64,000 nucleotides of DNA from Bacillus vallismortis (GTDB taxonomy: Bacteria; Bacillota; Bacilli; Bacillales; Bacillaceae). The notes under the pieces were generated by a model. It ran no database searches, had not been told where the DNA came from, and saw only the letters and a program-made list of their open reading frames with translations. Below are positions 52,636 through 61,466 of this stretch, one piece after another. How positions within the stretch are numbered: position 1 is the stretch's first letter; each line of letters starts with the position of its first letter. A program made the translations under genes and the position numbers. Location of the stretch: contig NZ_CP026362.1 of assembly GCF_004116955.1 (NCBI RefSeq), forward strand, positions 2,924,501-2,988,500, written 5' to 3'.

Positions 52636-54102
52636 TTAGTGACCTGACGGCTGTGCGTTCGGATTTTTGTAAGTAGCAAGCTTTTCTATCAAATTGTGAC
52701 TTGACTCATTTAAGCCGACCAATTTAACATCTGCATGATTCTCTTTGAATTTCAAGATAACTTTATCCACTGCGGCGACACCTGAATCATCCCAAATATG
52801 TGCTTCTGAAAAGTTCATCACAACACGCTCTTTTACATCTTCATATGAAAATGAATTCACAAACTCCTGAACAGAAGCAAAGAACACTTGACCTTTAATG
52901 TCATACACAACCTCTTTCTCGGAAACAGAAGAAATATCCACTTTCACTCTAGAGATTTTAGAAGCAAAGAATATGGCACTTAATATGACTCCTACAATTA
53001 CACCAATGGATAAATTATCTGTTGCTACAACTGTAATCACAGTAACAATCATGACAACTGTATCAGTAAGTGGGACTTTTCTAAGCGTTCGGAGCGAAGA
53101 CCAATCGAATGTTCCAATTGAAACCATAATCATAACGCCAACCAATGCAGGCATAGGAACTTGAACAACCCATTCACCTAAAACGAGTATTAAAAACATG
53201 AGGAACACGCCAGCCGTAAAGGTTGACAGTCTGCCTCTCCCTCCGGATTTTACGTTAATAACAGATTGACCGATCATCGCACATCCAGCCATACCGCCGA
53301 AAAATCCTGCAACGATATTGGCAATGCCTTGTCCTCGACTCTCTCTGTTTTTATTACTATCTGTGTCTGTCATGTCATCTACAATTGAAGATGTCAACAG
53401 CGACTCAAGCAGACCAACGACAGCAAGAGCAATAGAAGTCGGGAAGATAATTGACAGCGTCTCAAAGTTTAATGGAACATCGGGAATCAAAAAGCTCGGC
53501 AAAGCTTGTTTGATTGTTCCTAAATCTCCAACTGTTTGAACATTAAAATGACCCCAAATAGAAACGACCGTGAGAAATACAATCGCTATTAAAGGACTTG
53601 GAACAGCTTTTGTAATAAACGGGAACAAATAAATAATGACTAAGGTTATGCCGACAAACACATATGTCATACCGGATATACCAACAAAATGAGGAACTTG
53701 TGCCATGAAAATTAAAATGGCCAGTGCATTAACAAAACCTACCATGACCGATCGAGGTACAAATTTCATTAATCGCGCCACTTTCAGAACCCCAAATATG
53801 ATTTGGATGATACCCGTCAGGATCGTAGCAGCAAACAGATACTGTAATCCATGATCCTTCACCAACGTTCCCATTAACAAAGCCATAGCCCCAGTAGCCG
53901 CAGAAATCATAGCAGGTCTGCCGCCTGCAAAAGAAATCACTACAGCAATACAAAATGAAGCATACAATCCTACCATAGGATCAACACCTGCAATAATGGA
54001 AAAACCAATGGCTTCAGGTATTAATGCTAAAGCAACGACAATACCAGCTAATAAGTCCCCTTTTATATTTGAGAACCACTCCATATTTAATTTTTTTAAC
54101 AT
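52636..54102 (-). CDS. SulP-family anion transporter with STAS domain, copy 2
   Basis: A 488-residue paralog of 28203-29669 with the same domains. The membrane domain is nearly invariant ([36 protein letters not shown]), while the STAS domain differs more ([37 protein letters not shown]). That pattern hints at different regulation of the same transport. It shares its divergent promoter region with the recombinase-like gene at 54320. Confidence 0.9.
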   Translation of the reverse strand: MLKKLNMEWFSNIKGDLLAGIVVALALIPEAIGFSIIAGVDPMVGLYASFCIAVVISFAGGRPAMISAATGAMALLMGTLVKDHGLQYLFAATILTGIIQIIFGVLKVARLMKFVPRSVMVGFVNALAILIFMAQVPHFVGISGMTYVFVGITLVIIYLFPFITKAVPSPLIAIVFLTVVSIWGHFNVQTVGDLGTIKQALPSFLIPDVPLNFETLSIIFPTSIALAVVGLLESLLTSSIVDDMTDTDSNKNRESRGQGIANIVAGFFGGMAGCAMIGQSVINVKSGGRGRLSTFTAGVFLMFLILVLGEWVVQVPMPALVGVMIMVSIGTFDWSSLRTLRKVPLTDTVVMIVTVITVVATDNLSIGVIVGVILSAIFFASKISRVKVDISSVSEKEVVYDIKGQVFFASVQEFVNSFSYEDVKERVVMNFSEAHIWDDSGVAAVDKVILKFKENHADVKLVGLNESSHNLIEKLATYKNPNAQPSGH

Positions 54103-54220
54103 AAAATACAGTACACCTCTTTATGATTATTTTTGTTGACTTCTAACTCTCATAGAAGTCAGGGCCGTTTGTAACTATTTAAAATGTAACAAACAAGAAT
54201 TCAAATGTCTACAATTTTTT

Positions 54221-54246
54221 GTACCAAAATAGATCTTTTTTGGAAC
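54221..54246. promoter_or_regulatory. Palindrome between SulP and recombinase-like gene, copy 2
   Basis: GTACCAAAA-N8-TTTTGGAAC: same place and spacing as 29789-29814, with one arm base changed. Most of the surrounding divergent region is also conserved. Confidence 0.6.
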
Positions 54247-54319
54247 TAATAGCGCACTCTGCGCTATCCATCTTATTTTGTTATAATAAAATATACAAAA
54301 TTCATCAGGGGTTGATGAT

Positions 54320-54877
54320 TTGATTTTTGGATATGCACGTCCGTTTAGTCAAGATCAGGATATAACAAAACAGCTAGCCGCACTTAAAGAATTCAACTGT
54401 GAAAAGATATATATTGAACAAACAAATTCAGCAAAAAACAGACCAGAATTTGAGTCATTATGTAGAAGTTTAAACATCGGAGATACCGTAGTCATTTATA
54501 AGTTGTACAGTATTGCCGACTCTACAAAAAACCTAATTGATATCATTCAATTCTTCAAAACAAAACAAATCAACTTTATTTCGATTTTAGATAATGTGGA
54601 CACCTCCAAAAAAGACGGCTCCATTTTCTTCGATTTTTTAGAAAGAGTCAGCGAATTTCAATTTGACATAATTAGTGAAAACACAAAGGTTGGAATTCAA
54701 GAGGCAAAATTAAAGGGGAAAAATACAGGACGTCCGAGAAAACCTGATCATAATGTCCGCCGTGCTATGGAGATGTATCAAAGCAAGCAGTATACCATTC
54801 AGCAAATCACCAAAGAAACGGGCATCAGTAAAACAACATTATACCGTTACTTAGATAATTGGAATGATTTTGAGTAA
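54320..54877 (+). CDS. Serine-recombinase-like DNA-binding protein, catalytic residues lost, copy 2
   Basis: A 185-residue paralog of 29888-30448. It starts MIFGYARPFSQDQD and shows the same loss at the catalytic Ser position (YARPF-S) and of the arginine pair (KLYSIADSTKNLI). The HTH (YTIQQITKETGISKTTLYRY) is unchanged. That both copies keep a clean full-length frame and the HTH while sharing the losses argues for selection as a DNA-binding regulator. TTG start after CAGGGG. Divergent from SulP copy 2. Confidence 0.85.
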   Translation: MIFGYARPFSQDQDITKQLAALKEFNCEKIYIEQTNSAKNRPEFESLCRSLNIGDTVVIYKLYSIADSTKNLIDIIQFFKTKQINFISILDNVDTSKKDGSIFFDFLERVSEFQFDIISENTKVGIQEAKLKGKNTGRPRKPDHNVRRAMEMYQSKQYTIQQITKETGISKTTLYRYLDNWNDFE

Positions 54878-55294
54878 GTTATTTTCATTCCATTCTTGAG
54901 ATGCAACCAGAAAAAAATATTTGTTGAGACAGACAATTTAATTGTCTGTTTTTTCATTTTGCGAAGACTCTAAGAGAACATAACATTCAGTGTGATTCAA
55001 GACCTGAGATTGGTGGCAAGTCATGAACTCCTAAAGGAGATTTAATAAATCTAAAGCAAAAAAGATACCAATATGACTTGGTATCTTCATCTAAATTGAG
55101 TCCCTCAACCTAGTAAAATCATATCTTCATTTACAAAAGCCTTTATTTATAGCACTTAGTTATTTCGTTTACACTGATTTTCATGATTTGTTATTAATAC
55201 TGGGCAGTAAATGGGCACGGGACGAGGCTTGAAATAACCCCACTAATAAATGATCATATGTCATCGGCTGAATGTATTGTACCAATCAAAAAAA
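54878..55294. repeat. Intergenic region with core-deleted att relative E
   Basis: At 55062-55085 a GATACCAA / TTGGTATC hairpin is followed by TCATCTAAATTGAGTCCCTC and AACCTAGTAAAATC. This is the att hairpin and the sequence beyond the tRNA core, with the roughly 45-base core itself deleted. It lies where the right end of the ICE would be expected, after phr. No gene seen. Confidence 0.55.
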
Positions 55295-55420
55295 TCATGC
55301 TGCAACTCTGTCCGATGCAATCTTTATTTCATGATTTGTTTCCATTTTAGTTTGCAAATGATTCAAAGTTAAAACACTACTCAATACCAGCACTGCCAAC
55401 AGAGCCCGAGTGATTTTCAT
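55295..55420 (-). CDS. Phr signalling peptide precursor
   Basis: A 41-residue precursor starting MKITRALLAVLVLSSVLTL (signal peptide), ending EIKIASDRVAA. Processing as for other Phr proteins would give the pentapeptide DRVAA at the C-terminus; PhrI of ICEBs1 gives DRVGA. GGAGAG lies 8 bases upstream of the ATG, and the gene overlaps the end of rap by 44 bases. The peptide should be secreted, re-imported by Opp and inhibit the adjacent Rap, signalling that neighbours already carry the element. Confidence 0.92.
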   Translation of the reverse strand: MKITRALLAVLVLSSVLTLNHLQTKMETNHEIKIASDRVAA

Positions 55421-56552
55421 TGATAATCTCTCCTTTTTTTATTTTTTGTCTGGCTTCAATGCTTAAACGATAATATTGGTTTGAAAGCACCAAATCGCCC
55501 GTTTGGTGAAAGTAATCCCCAACTTCTATGGCGTAATTCTCAACATCAGCATACAATTTTTTTGATTCTAGATAAGTAAAAGCATCTTCAATATGATGAT
55601 ATTCACCATTTGAAAAGTAAAGTCCTTCTAATATTTTGAATTTCGCCTCGTATTCATTATCATTATTTTTAATACTATACATTTTCCCTTTCTTAAAATA
55701 TTCAAAAGCCAAATTAAAGTTCTTCTGTTTCGCTTTGACATGTGTCAAAATAAATAAAGCTTTCGACACAAAAGAATTATTGCATTTTTCTAAATACTCT
55801 AAAGACAATTCCAAGTGACGAGATGCCTTTGTATATTCCTCCAATTCATCAAAACATATACCGATATTTATATGAGACATTCCAATTAAATGATCAATAT
55901 TTATTTCTTTTGCTATCTCCAATGATTCAAAAAAAACTTGTAATGCCTTTTCATATTCCAATGAATCAATATAATTTCCGGCAACAATGAATTGACAGCG
56001 TAACGTTTGAACAGCATATTCCTCATACTCTCTAAATATTTTTAGCGCACGATTAGCATAATTCATGGAAAAATAAGTTTGTTTCATATAATAATACACA
56101 TAGGACACTTTGAAAAAAAACTCTGCTTTCTCTATTTCGTCCTCAACTTCCGACAACTTTGATTCTGCTATTCGATAGGCGCTTATCGCCGTAGTCAATT
56201 CTTTACGCCTAAATTCATACATACCTTTAAAAAAATAATAATAGTATTCCAGCATTCCGGTTAATTGCCCTTGCTCTTCAATCTCTTTTATAGTCTCATA
56301 AGCACTGTTCAGGACATCTATTTCCTTTGATTCCATATAACTCAACATTATCTCGTGCCTAAATTCCAATAGCTGATAATATAACAAGGCATCTTGGTTT
56401 TCTTCCATGTTTAGCAATTCTTTCTCTACTTCTGTTTTTATAATCTCTGCTTGCTCAACTTGATCTTTTTTTATTGATGTATACCAATCATTTAACTTTT
56501 TTGTGACTATGTCGTACGGAATTTTATCTTTATCTAAGTAAACACCCCGCAA
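55377..56552 (-). CDS. rapI: Rap-family TPR regulator (RapI-like)
   Basis: A 391-residue Rap protein. An N-terminal helical bundle (VTKKLNDWYTSIKKDQVEQA) is followed by about six TPR repeats (YYFFKGMYEFRRKELTTAIS; LIGMSHINIGICFDELEEYT). RapI of ICEBs1 stimulates the ImmA protease, which destroys the ImmR repressor and starts excision; Phr peptide blocks it. Position (after yddJ/yddK slot, before phr and att) fits RapI. Symbol given by position and family; the Phr pentapeptide differs from that of ICEBs1. Confidence 0.88.
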   Translation of the reverse strand: MRGVYLDKDKIPYDIVTKKLNDWYTSIKKDQVEQAEIIKTEVEKELLNMEENQDALLYYQLLEFRHEIMLSYMESKEIDVLNSAYETIKEIEEQGQLTGMLEYYYYFFKGMYEFRRKELTTAISAYRIAESKLSEVEDEIEKAEFFFKVSYVYYYMKQTYFSMNYANRALKIFREYEEYAVQTLRCQFIVAGNYIDSLEYEKALQVFFESLEIAKEINIDHLIGMSHINIGICFDELEEYTKASRHLELSLEYLEKCNNSFVSKALFILTHVKAKQKNFNLAFEYFKKGKMYSIKNNDNEYEAKFKILEGLYFSNGEYHHIEDAFTYLESKKLYADVENYAIEVGDYFHQTGDLVLSNQYYRLSIEARQKIKKGEIINENHSGSVGSAGIE

Positions 56553-56625
56553 GAAAATTCCCCCATCCTTACATAAATTGTGAGAATATTTACATTAATT
56601 GTATTATGTCAGAACACCCTTTATT

Positions 56626-56720
56626 TTACAAAGATGAATTACAAAAAGGTACATTATATCTACTCCTTTGCGGTTTTTTTTCGGTTATAGCAATTCTTTT
56701 GCGTCTTGACAGTAACTGAG
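56626..56720. repeat. Direct repeat flanking the helicase cassette, left
   Basis: About 70 of these bases (AAGGTACATTATATCTACTC, TTGCGTCTTGACAGTAAC) resemble 59790-59862 (AAGGAATATTATATCTAACC, TTGCGACTTGACACCAAC) in the same orientation. The repeats bracket the DUF2290-helicase pair. Confidence 0.6.
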
Positions 56721-56730
56721 AATAAAAAAA

Positions 56731-56751
56731 AGAGAGGCGAAAAGCCTCTCT
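56731..56751 (-). terminator. Terminator after the helicase cassette
   Basis: AGAGAGGC / GCCTCTCT stem followed on the minus strand by a run of T. Confidence 0.8.
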
Positions 56752-56890
56752 AAATGTTTATTCCCCCCCCTCGTGGGTTAATACGTATCATTCTTTATGA
56801 CATCCTATTATAATTGCATTTTTTTGAGTTATACTCATTTACTCCACTTTTTATATTTTGTAACAAGAAACTGGGTTCTAATTGATAATG

Positions 56891-57550
56891 TTAAATCATG
56901 TTTAAGTGTAAGAGTCTTTCCTCATCAGCTGTAATTGTTCTCTCAAATTTAACAAACTGGTCATCTTTAATTTTTAACGTTTGATGTAATGTAGAGTAAA
57001 AGTTTCTTAATATAAAATCAACGAATGATGTTGCAGAAAGAGGTCCTATTACTGGTATTCTACAGTTTTTGTACTGACCCAGGGTGAGGTGTGACTTAGC
57101 ATGATGAAATTGTGGATTACCGTCTTCATCTCTATTATAGTCAAATCTAATAGGAACTGGTACTAGGTTTTTCGCTAATATATCTGCATATAAATCTTCT
57201 TTTTCATATAGCTCAGGATCATTTTGATAACTTTCCAAACTATACGATGGAAAGAAAGCTAATCTATGAGATACTAACCCTACACTATCAAATTTATACA
57301 TAATTTGAATCAAAGCACCATCAATTAATTTAAAGCTATATAAACGTCGCTCATCTAATACACGATATATATGTTCATAATCCACATTTTTCATCGCAAT
57401 AGATAGATGATTAGATTCGCCCCACCCAATTTCAATACATCCACTTCTTGTTTCAGTTTGACTAGGGAAATTTTGATCAATACACACACCACAAGCTATA
57501 ACATCTGAAATTAAACCGTTTATTTCCTTAATCACTAATTTAGGATTCAT
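56891..57550 (-). CDS. DUF2290-like protein, predicted defence partner
   Basis: A 219-residue protein that I assign tentatively to the DUF2290 family (HLSIAMKNVDYEHIYRVLDE; VPIRFDYNRDEDGNPQFHHA; KSHLTLGQYKNCRIPV; ATSFVDFILRNFY). No known catalytic motif is evident, but the DxDEDG and HHAKSHLT stretch is polar enough to be an active site. It overlaps the helicase gene by 11 bases, so the two are coupled. Function unknown; the setting (ICE cargo slot used by spbK in ICEBs1) suggests phage defence. Confidence 0.7.
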   Translation of the reverse strand: MNPKLVIKEINGLISDVIACGVCIDQNFPSQTETRSGCIEIGWGESNHLSIAMKNVDYEHIYRVLDERRLYSFKLIDGALIQIMYKFDSVGLVSHRLAFFPSYSLESYQNDPELYEKEDLYADILAKNLVPVPIRFDYNRDEDGNPQFHHAKSHLTLGQYKNCRIPVIGPLSATSFVDFILRNFYSTLHQTLKIKDDQFVKFERTITADEERLLHLNMI

Positions 57551-59651
57551 CGGATATAATGTTCCTTAATATCTCTAAATATTCACTTGGTATATCTTCA
57601 ATATATAAATCTCCGTTTTCGAGATCTCGTATTATTTCATCTAAACTCCCTAATCGTTTTTGCATACGATTTATTTCACTTTTTGTTCTATCTCTATGAA
57701 TCACCTTCATTTTTTGTCTTTCCATTTCTGTTGGATACCTAAAGATTAATTGAAAATCATCTTCTTTAGTTTTTAAAAATTCTTCTTTTAACTTTTGCAT
57801 AGAGTGACCGATTCCTATAACTCTTACCCATGCTTTACTTCGTGTAATTGCTGTAAATAAAATATTTCTCTTTTTTGCTAATTGATATCCGCTATAACAG
57901 TTTTGACCATTTATCACATATACCATACCAGCTTCATTTCCCTTGGCTCTATATATGCCTGTAAATGTAATGGAATCACTCTCCACAAAAATATCCGGAT
58001 TCGCAGCTCCTGCTACATGTGAGTTTATTCCCTTCGCAAAAAGTTTCTGTCTGATACTCGCTACTGCAGAATTTGTTGTTAACGGATCAGTATGAATTAC
58101 CATAATGTCCTTATATCGTAATTCATCCTCAAATATATTCTTATAGATTTGGTCTACAAGCCAATCAGCTTGCTCGTTCTCATCTTGAAAAGCTTCAAAA
58201 CTTATTAAATCATCAATGTCCGAATGATCTTCTAGAAAGAAAGGACTTGCTTGACTTGTTCTTTTTAAGGTTACCTGTTCTCCCTCGCGTAGTTCTCCTT
58301 CGACAACTTCATAACCAACATCTTTCCAAAGAGTTTCATTACCAAACATTTGTACCATACCATTTTCATGATGTATTCCAAAACCTAAAGCATGGGCTGT
58401 TGCAAGAATAGGTCTTGGATTTCTGTAACAAACATCTAAAATAATATCCTGCCTTGGTCGATCATCCTCATTATTCAATACTACTAATGGTTTACCATTC
58501 TCTTTCTCACCGAAAATTTCTTCAGGGGTAGCCATTGAGGAATCACCTAAAGTTTGTAATTCATCGTAGGCAAATATCAGCCTTTTTGATTCTCCTAAGA
58601 TTCCATAACAAATCTTTAAGAATTCTTTCGAAAAATCTTGAGCCTCATCAACTAATATTAGATCATACAAATGTCTAAATTCGTTGATTTCTTCTAAAGC
58701 TTTTTGACAGACAAATTGAAATTTATCTTGTTTATAAGTTCTTTGTTTAGCCATGTTTAAATCTAAATACTCAACATTATGAGCTAAACAAGTGTTATAA
58801 TAAATCCCTTCAGATTTGGGGCTTCCCCAAGCTTGAATTATTTTGATTTTGTCCCAGTTTGGCTCATCCCTAGTGTGTTCATACACAAATCTAGTAATTA
58901 AATCTTCAAATTGCTTTTTCAATGCTCTCGTATTGAAAGTAACTGCTATTTTCCAATCCGGATTTTTGCTATGAAGATAAGCAACTTTTAAGGCCAATAC
59001 AATAGTTTTTCCTGATCCAGCTAATCCCCTTATACGCTGAGGTCCCTCCACTGTTTCAATTACAGCAGCGCTTTGTTTGTGATCTAAATTAGCAATTGAT
59101 GCTTCAAGTTTATTTAATTTATCTCCTTTAGAATTTATCTTCTTAACATACTCTCTTTTTGGAGTATTTCTTATTTTAGTTATGGCTTGAATTGCCTGTA
59201 ATAAATGTTCATAGTATTGAGAATTTCCCCAAGTAATTCCTTCTAGGAATTTGTCTAACTCACTATGATTAGTAATCACATCTTCCTCTTTTTCCTCTGC
59301 AGTTAACCCCTTCCATCCAGAGGCGTAAGTCACAACTTCAATATTAACCATAAAAGTCCTTTTTTTGTGTAGACTTTTATATTCACTAAGGTTTGCCCTT
59401 AGTTTATTATATAATTCGTCTCTTATTTCTTCTCTATCTTCTACTTTTACTTCTTCGCAAAGATCAAAAACAAGTACTCCATGCTCTTTTGAAATCAACA
59501 TTGCATCAATATCAAGAGCACCATCAACATTACCTATAATAGGATATCCAACATATAGTAAACCATGAATATCCGTCCTTTTTTCGAAATATTCAGTCAG
59601 ACTTTGTAATGAAGCATATTTATCTGAGGCTCCTCTTATTACTTGCACCAA
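57540..59651 (-). CDS. UvrD-like superfamily 1 helicase with NERD-like N-terminus
   Basis: A 703-residue protein. Residues 1-170 resemble a NERD nuclease-related domain (GNVDGALDIDAMLISKEHGV, VFDL), but the usual E-x-K end is missing, so it may be inactive. The helicase core has Walker A RGLAGSGKTIVLALKVAYLH near residue 215, DLILVDEAQDFS (DExx box), QTLGDSSMATPEE and GIYRAKGNEAGMVYVINGQ, then ARTRS-like FTAITRSKAWVRVIG (motif VI). It probably unwinds or translocates on DNA with the DUF2290-like partner. The pair looks like an anti-phage cassette; no established system name is claimed. Confidence 0.85.
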   Translation of the reverse strand: MVQVIRGASDKYASLQSLTEYFEKRTDIHGLLYVGYPIIGNVDGALDIDAMLISKEHGVLVFDLCEEVKVEDREEIRDELYNKLRANLSEYKSLHKKRTFMVNIEVVTYASGWKGLTAEEKEEDVITNHSELDKFLEGITWGNSQYYEHLLQAIQAITKIRNTPKREYVKKINSKGDKLNKLEASIANLDHKQSAAVIETVEGPQRIRGLAGSGKTIVLALKVAYLHSKNPDWKIAVTFNTRALKKQFEDLITRFVYEHTRDEPNWDKIKIIQAWGSPKSEGIYYNTCLAHNVEYLDLNMAKQRTYKQDKFQFVCQKALEEINEFRHLYDLILVDEAQDFSKEFLKICYGILGESKRLIFAYDELQTLGDSSMATPEEIFGEKENGKPLVVLNNEDDRPRQDIILDVCYRNPRPILATAHALGFGIHHENGMVQMFGNETLWKDVGYEVVEGELREGEQVTLKRTSQASPFFLEDHSDIDDLISFEAFQDENEQADWLVDQIYKNIFEDELRYKDIMVIHTDPLTTNSAVASIRQKLFAKGINSHVAGAANPDIFVESDSITFTGIYRAKGNEAGMVYVINGQNCYSGYQLAKKRNILFTAITRSKAWVRVIGIGHSMQKLKEEFLKTKEDDFQLIFRYPTEMERQKMKVIHRDRTKSEINRMQKRLGSLDEIIRDLENGDLYIEDIPSEYLEILRNIISDES

Positions 59652-59769
59652 AACTTTATCACCTTTTCTTATATGAGTAATTCAATTATACTTGGTATGA
59701 AAATTTATGAGAACAACTTTTTTTTAAAATGATTCACTTAAATAATGATTATTATTCATTAAATTAAGA

Positions 59770-59862
59770 AAGAAGTTTTTAAAATAAAAAGAGAAAAAGG
59801 AATATTATATCTAACCCTTGTTGTTTTTTTGCGTTTACCAATACTTTTGCGACTTGACACCA
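59770..59862. repeat. Direct repeat flanking the helicase cassette, right
   Basis: Partner of 56626-56720 (TATTATATCTAACCCTTG, GTTTTTTTGCGTTTACCAAT). It lies between the helicase start and the yddJ terminator. Confidence 0.6.
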
Positions 59863-59912
59863 ACATCACGGCAATCCTTTTATAAACAGAAAAAGAGGAG
59901 CAAACCCATAGT

Positions 59913-60296
59913 TTACTCCTCTAACTTAGTTTCTTTACCTCTTGCTTCTTCATAGTCTGGTGTTTTCCTTGATAAGCCAAGACGATCATTTTCGCCAGTT
60001 CTTGACATGTCTTCTAGCCTTGTATATTCATCACCTTGCTTTTCGTAGTATGAAAACGAAGATAATTCATCATTATAATCTTTAGACGTATAGAAAGCGA
60101 CTTGGATATATTTTCCACCATCAAAAACTTTAACCAAGGCATTATCTCTTGTTATTTCGTAATTTGGATTATTTACTTCTCTTTCTTTTTTATATTGGCT
60201 AATTACATCATCAATCGCATCATCATACTTGTTGCCACCACATGCAGTTAAAACAAACATCATCATCAAACTAAGAAAAATAAAAAGGTTTTTCAA
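59913..60296 (-). CDS. yddJ: ICE exclusion lipoprotein YddJ
   Basis: A lipoprotein of about 127 residues: signal peptide NLFIFLSLMMMFVLTAC with lipobox Cys near residue 18, then a charged domain (GGNKYDDAIDDVISQYKKER). In ICEBs1 YddJ sits on the cell surface and blocks redundant transfer by acting on ConG of the donor. The TTG at 60296 fits the GGAGGGG spacing better than the TTG at 60305. A terminator (AGAGGAG / CTCCTCT) overlaps its end. Fossils of its 3' end are at 43.1 and 44.5 kb. Confidence 0.9.
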   Translation of the reverse strand: MKNLFIFLSLMMMFVLTACGGNKYDDAIDDVISQYKKEREVNNPNYEITRDNALVKVFDGGKYIQVAFYTSKDYNDELSSFSYYEKQGDEYTRLEDMSRTGENDRLGLSRKTPDYEEARGKETKLEE

Positions 60297-60466
60297 AACT
60301 AACAATCCCCTCCTTTTTCAATATTTAGTATAAATAAACAATTCACCATTTTCCATATTTTTATCCAAAATGATACATAATAAGTTAATTTATAAAACAA
60401 ATCTACTCTTGTTTTCTCCATTAAGTTCCTATAAAGTAAAACTTAGCGATAGATCGGCTTTTTGTA

Positions 60467-60510
60467 GGGGCGTTCGGCTCACCTCCACGTTTGGAAAGAA
60501 GGGAGGTGAG
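60467..60510 (+). promoter_or_regulatory. RNA structure hiding the toxin ribosome binding site
   Basis: CTCACCTCC (60478-60486) pairs perfectly with GGAGGTGAG (60502-60510), which includes the Shine-Dalgarno site of the toxin gene. GGGGCGTTC (60467-60475) is also complementary to GAACGCCCC (60613-60621) after the stop codon, so the mRNA ends can pair. Confidence 0.75.
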
Positions 60511-60513
60511 AAT

Positions 60514-60612
60514 ATGGCAGTAGAAAGTGCAATTCAATTGATGCTTTCCTTCGGAATTCTAATTGTAGCAATTCTGACGTTAGCCTATAATTTCACAAAT
60601 AAAAAAAAGTAA
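60514..60612 (+). CDS. Small hydrophobic type I toxin-like (holin-like) peptide
   Basis: A 32-residue peptide: MAVESAIQLMLSFGILIVAI, then a hydrophobic stretch and NKKK tail. This is the form of the 'putative holin-like toxin' family and related type I toxins of Firmicutes. GGGAGGTGAG lies upstream, but is held in a 9-base-pair hairpin, and the two mRNA ends are complementary; both traits are usual for type I toxin mRNAs. It is on the opposite strand to the ICE genes, between yddJ and yddI. It would stabilise the element. The antisense RNA expected on the minus strand cannot be placed. Confidence 0.75.
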   Translation: MAVESAIQLMLSFGILIVAILTLAYNFTNKKK

Positions 60613-60945
60613 GAACGCCCCAGACTCCTACATCTTGGCGTTCCTACTCATAAATTAGACTTTTGGAAAAAAGCCGACTCCCTTGCAGGAGCTATTCTAT
60701 TGCAGATCGGAGATGTTACCAGCATCTTCGATCTTTTTGTATTCACAGTATACTCTTCAAAACAAATTATATTCCCACACGCTTAATTATTGTACTAAGG
60801 TGTACTGACTCCGTATATACATTGTATATACACTATACCTTCATTGTATCTATATTGAATATACATTGCAACAATTAGTTTCCTAAGAGAGAACAAAGAG
60901 CCATTTAGGAAATTTCAGACTTTACCGGACCAGAGAAAGTAAACT
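60613..60945. other. Region after the type I toxin
   Basis: Contains the GAACGCC / GGCGTTC hairpin (60613-60643), the likely toxin mRNA terminator, and an AGCCGACTCC-containing stretch (about 60670-60700) that could belong to the antitoxin RNA. Several TGTATATA-type repeats lie around 60815-60875. No gene seen. Confidence 0.45.
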
Positions 60946-61452
60946 TTATCCATTTCCCTTAACCTGCACATTATCGACTAACCAACCATCTTTTTCTTTC
61001 TTCATAGTAGTTTGAACAATCAACACTTGATTCGTAGTTACTGAATTCGCGGTTGTGGCAACTTCAACAATGTTTAAGAACAATTCATGAGATGGATCTA
61101 ACGGTTTTGAATAACTCTCCAATGAGAGTAATTCACTTTGCACGCTGACTGTGTGCTTTTGATCTGAGCGAGAAGGAAATGCATAGTCAAACCCTTTTCC
61201 GGTTGTATACTTCTTAACTGTTTCATATCGCTTATCTATATCAGAGTAATTAAAGAACGCTTCAAAAAATGCTTTATTTTCCGAAGCGCTGCTTGTTGAT
61301 TCTATATGGTTCAATTCCTTGTTTTTTTCTGTCAGAACCTCATTTTTATCCTTTAACTTTTCAATTTTATACGTTTGCTGTCCATTCGTAAAAAATCCGG
61401 TCAGCAATATCAATAATAAACAAGCTGCAGCCCATGCAATATGTGTTTTCAT
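60946..61452 (-). CDS. yddI: ICE conjugation-associated protein YddI
   Basis: A 168-residue protein with one N-terminal TM helix (HIAWAAACLLLILLTGFFTN), a coiled coil (YKIEKLKDKNEVLTEKNKEL) and an NTF2-like outer domain (FEAFFNYSDIDKRYETVKKY; LIVQTTMKKEKDGWLVDNVQ). It lies 14 bases after cwlT in the transfer operon, as in ICEBs1, where it is not essential for transfer. The outer domain probably contacts other parts of the machine. Confidence 0.88.
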   Translation of the reverse strand: MKTHIAWAAACLLLILLTGFFTNGQQTYKIEKLKDKNEVLTEKNKELNHIESTSSASENKAFFEAFFNYSDIDKRYETVKKYTTGKGFDYAFPSRSDQKHTVSVQSELLSLESYSKPLDPSHELFLNIVEVATTANSVTTNQVLIVQTTMKKEKDGWLVDNVQVKGNG

Positions 61453-61466
61453 ATTTCCACTCCTAG

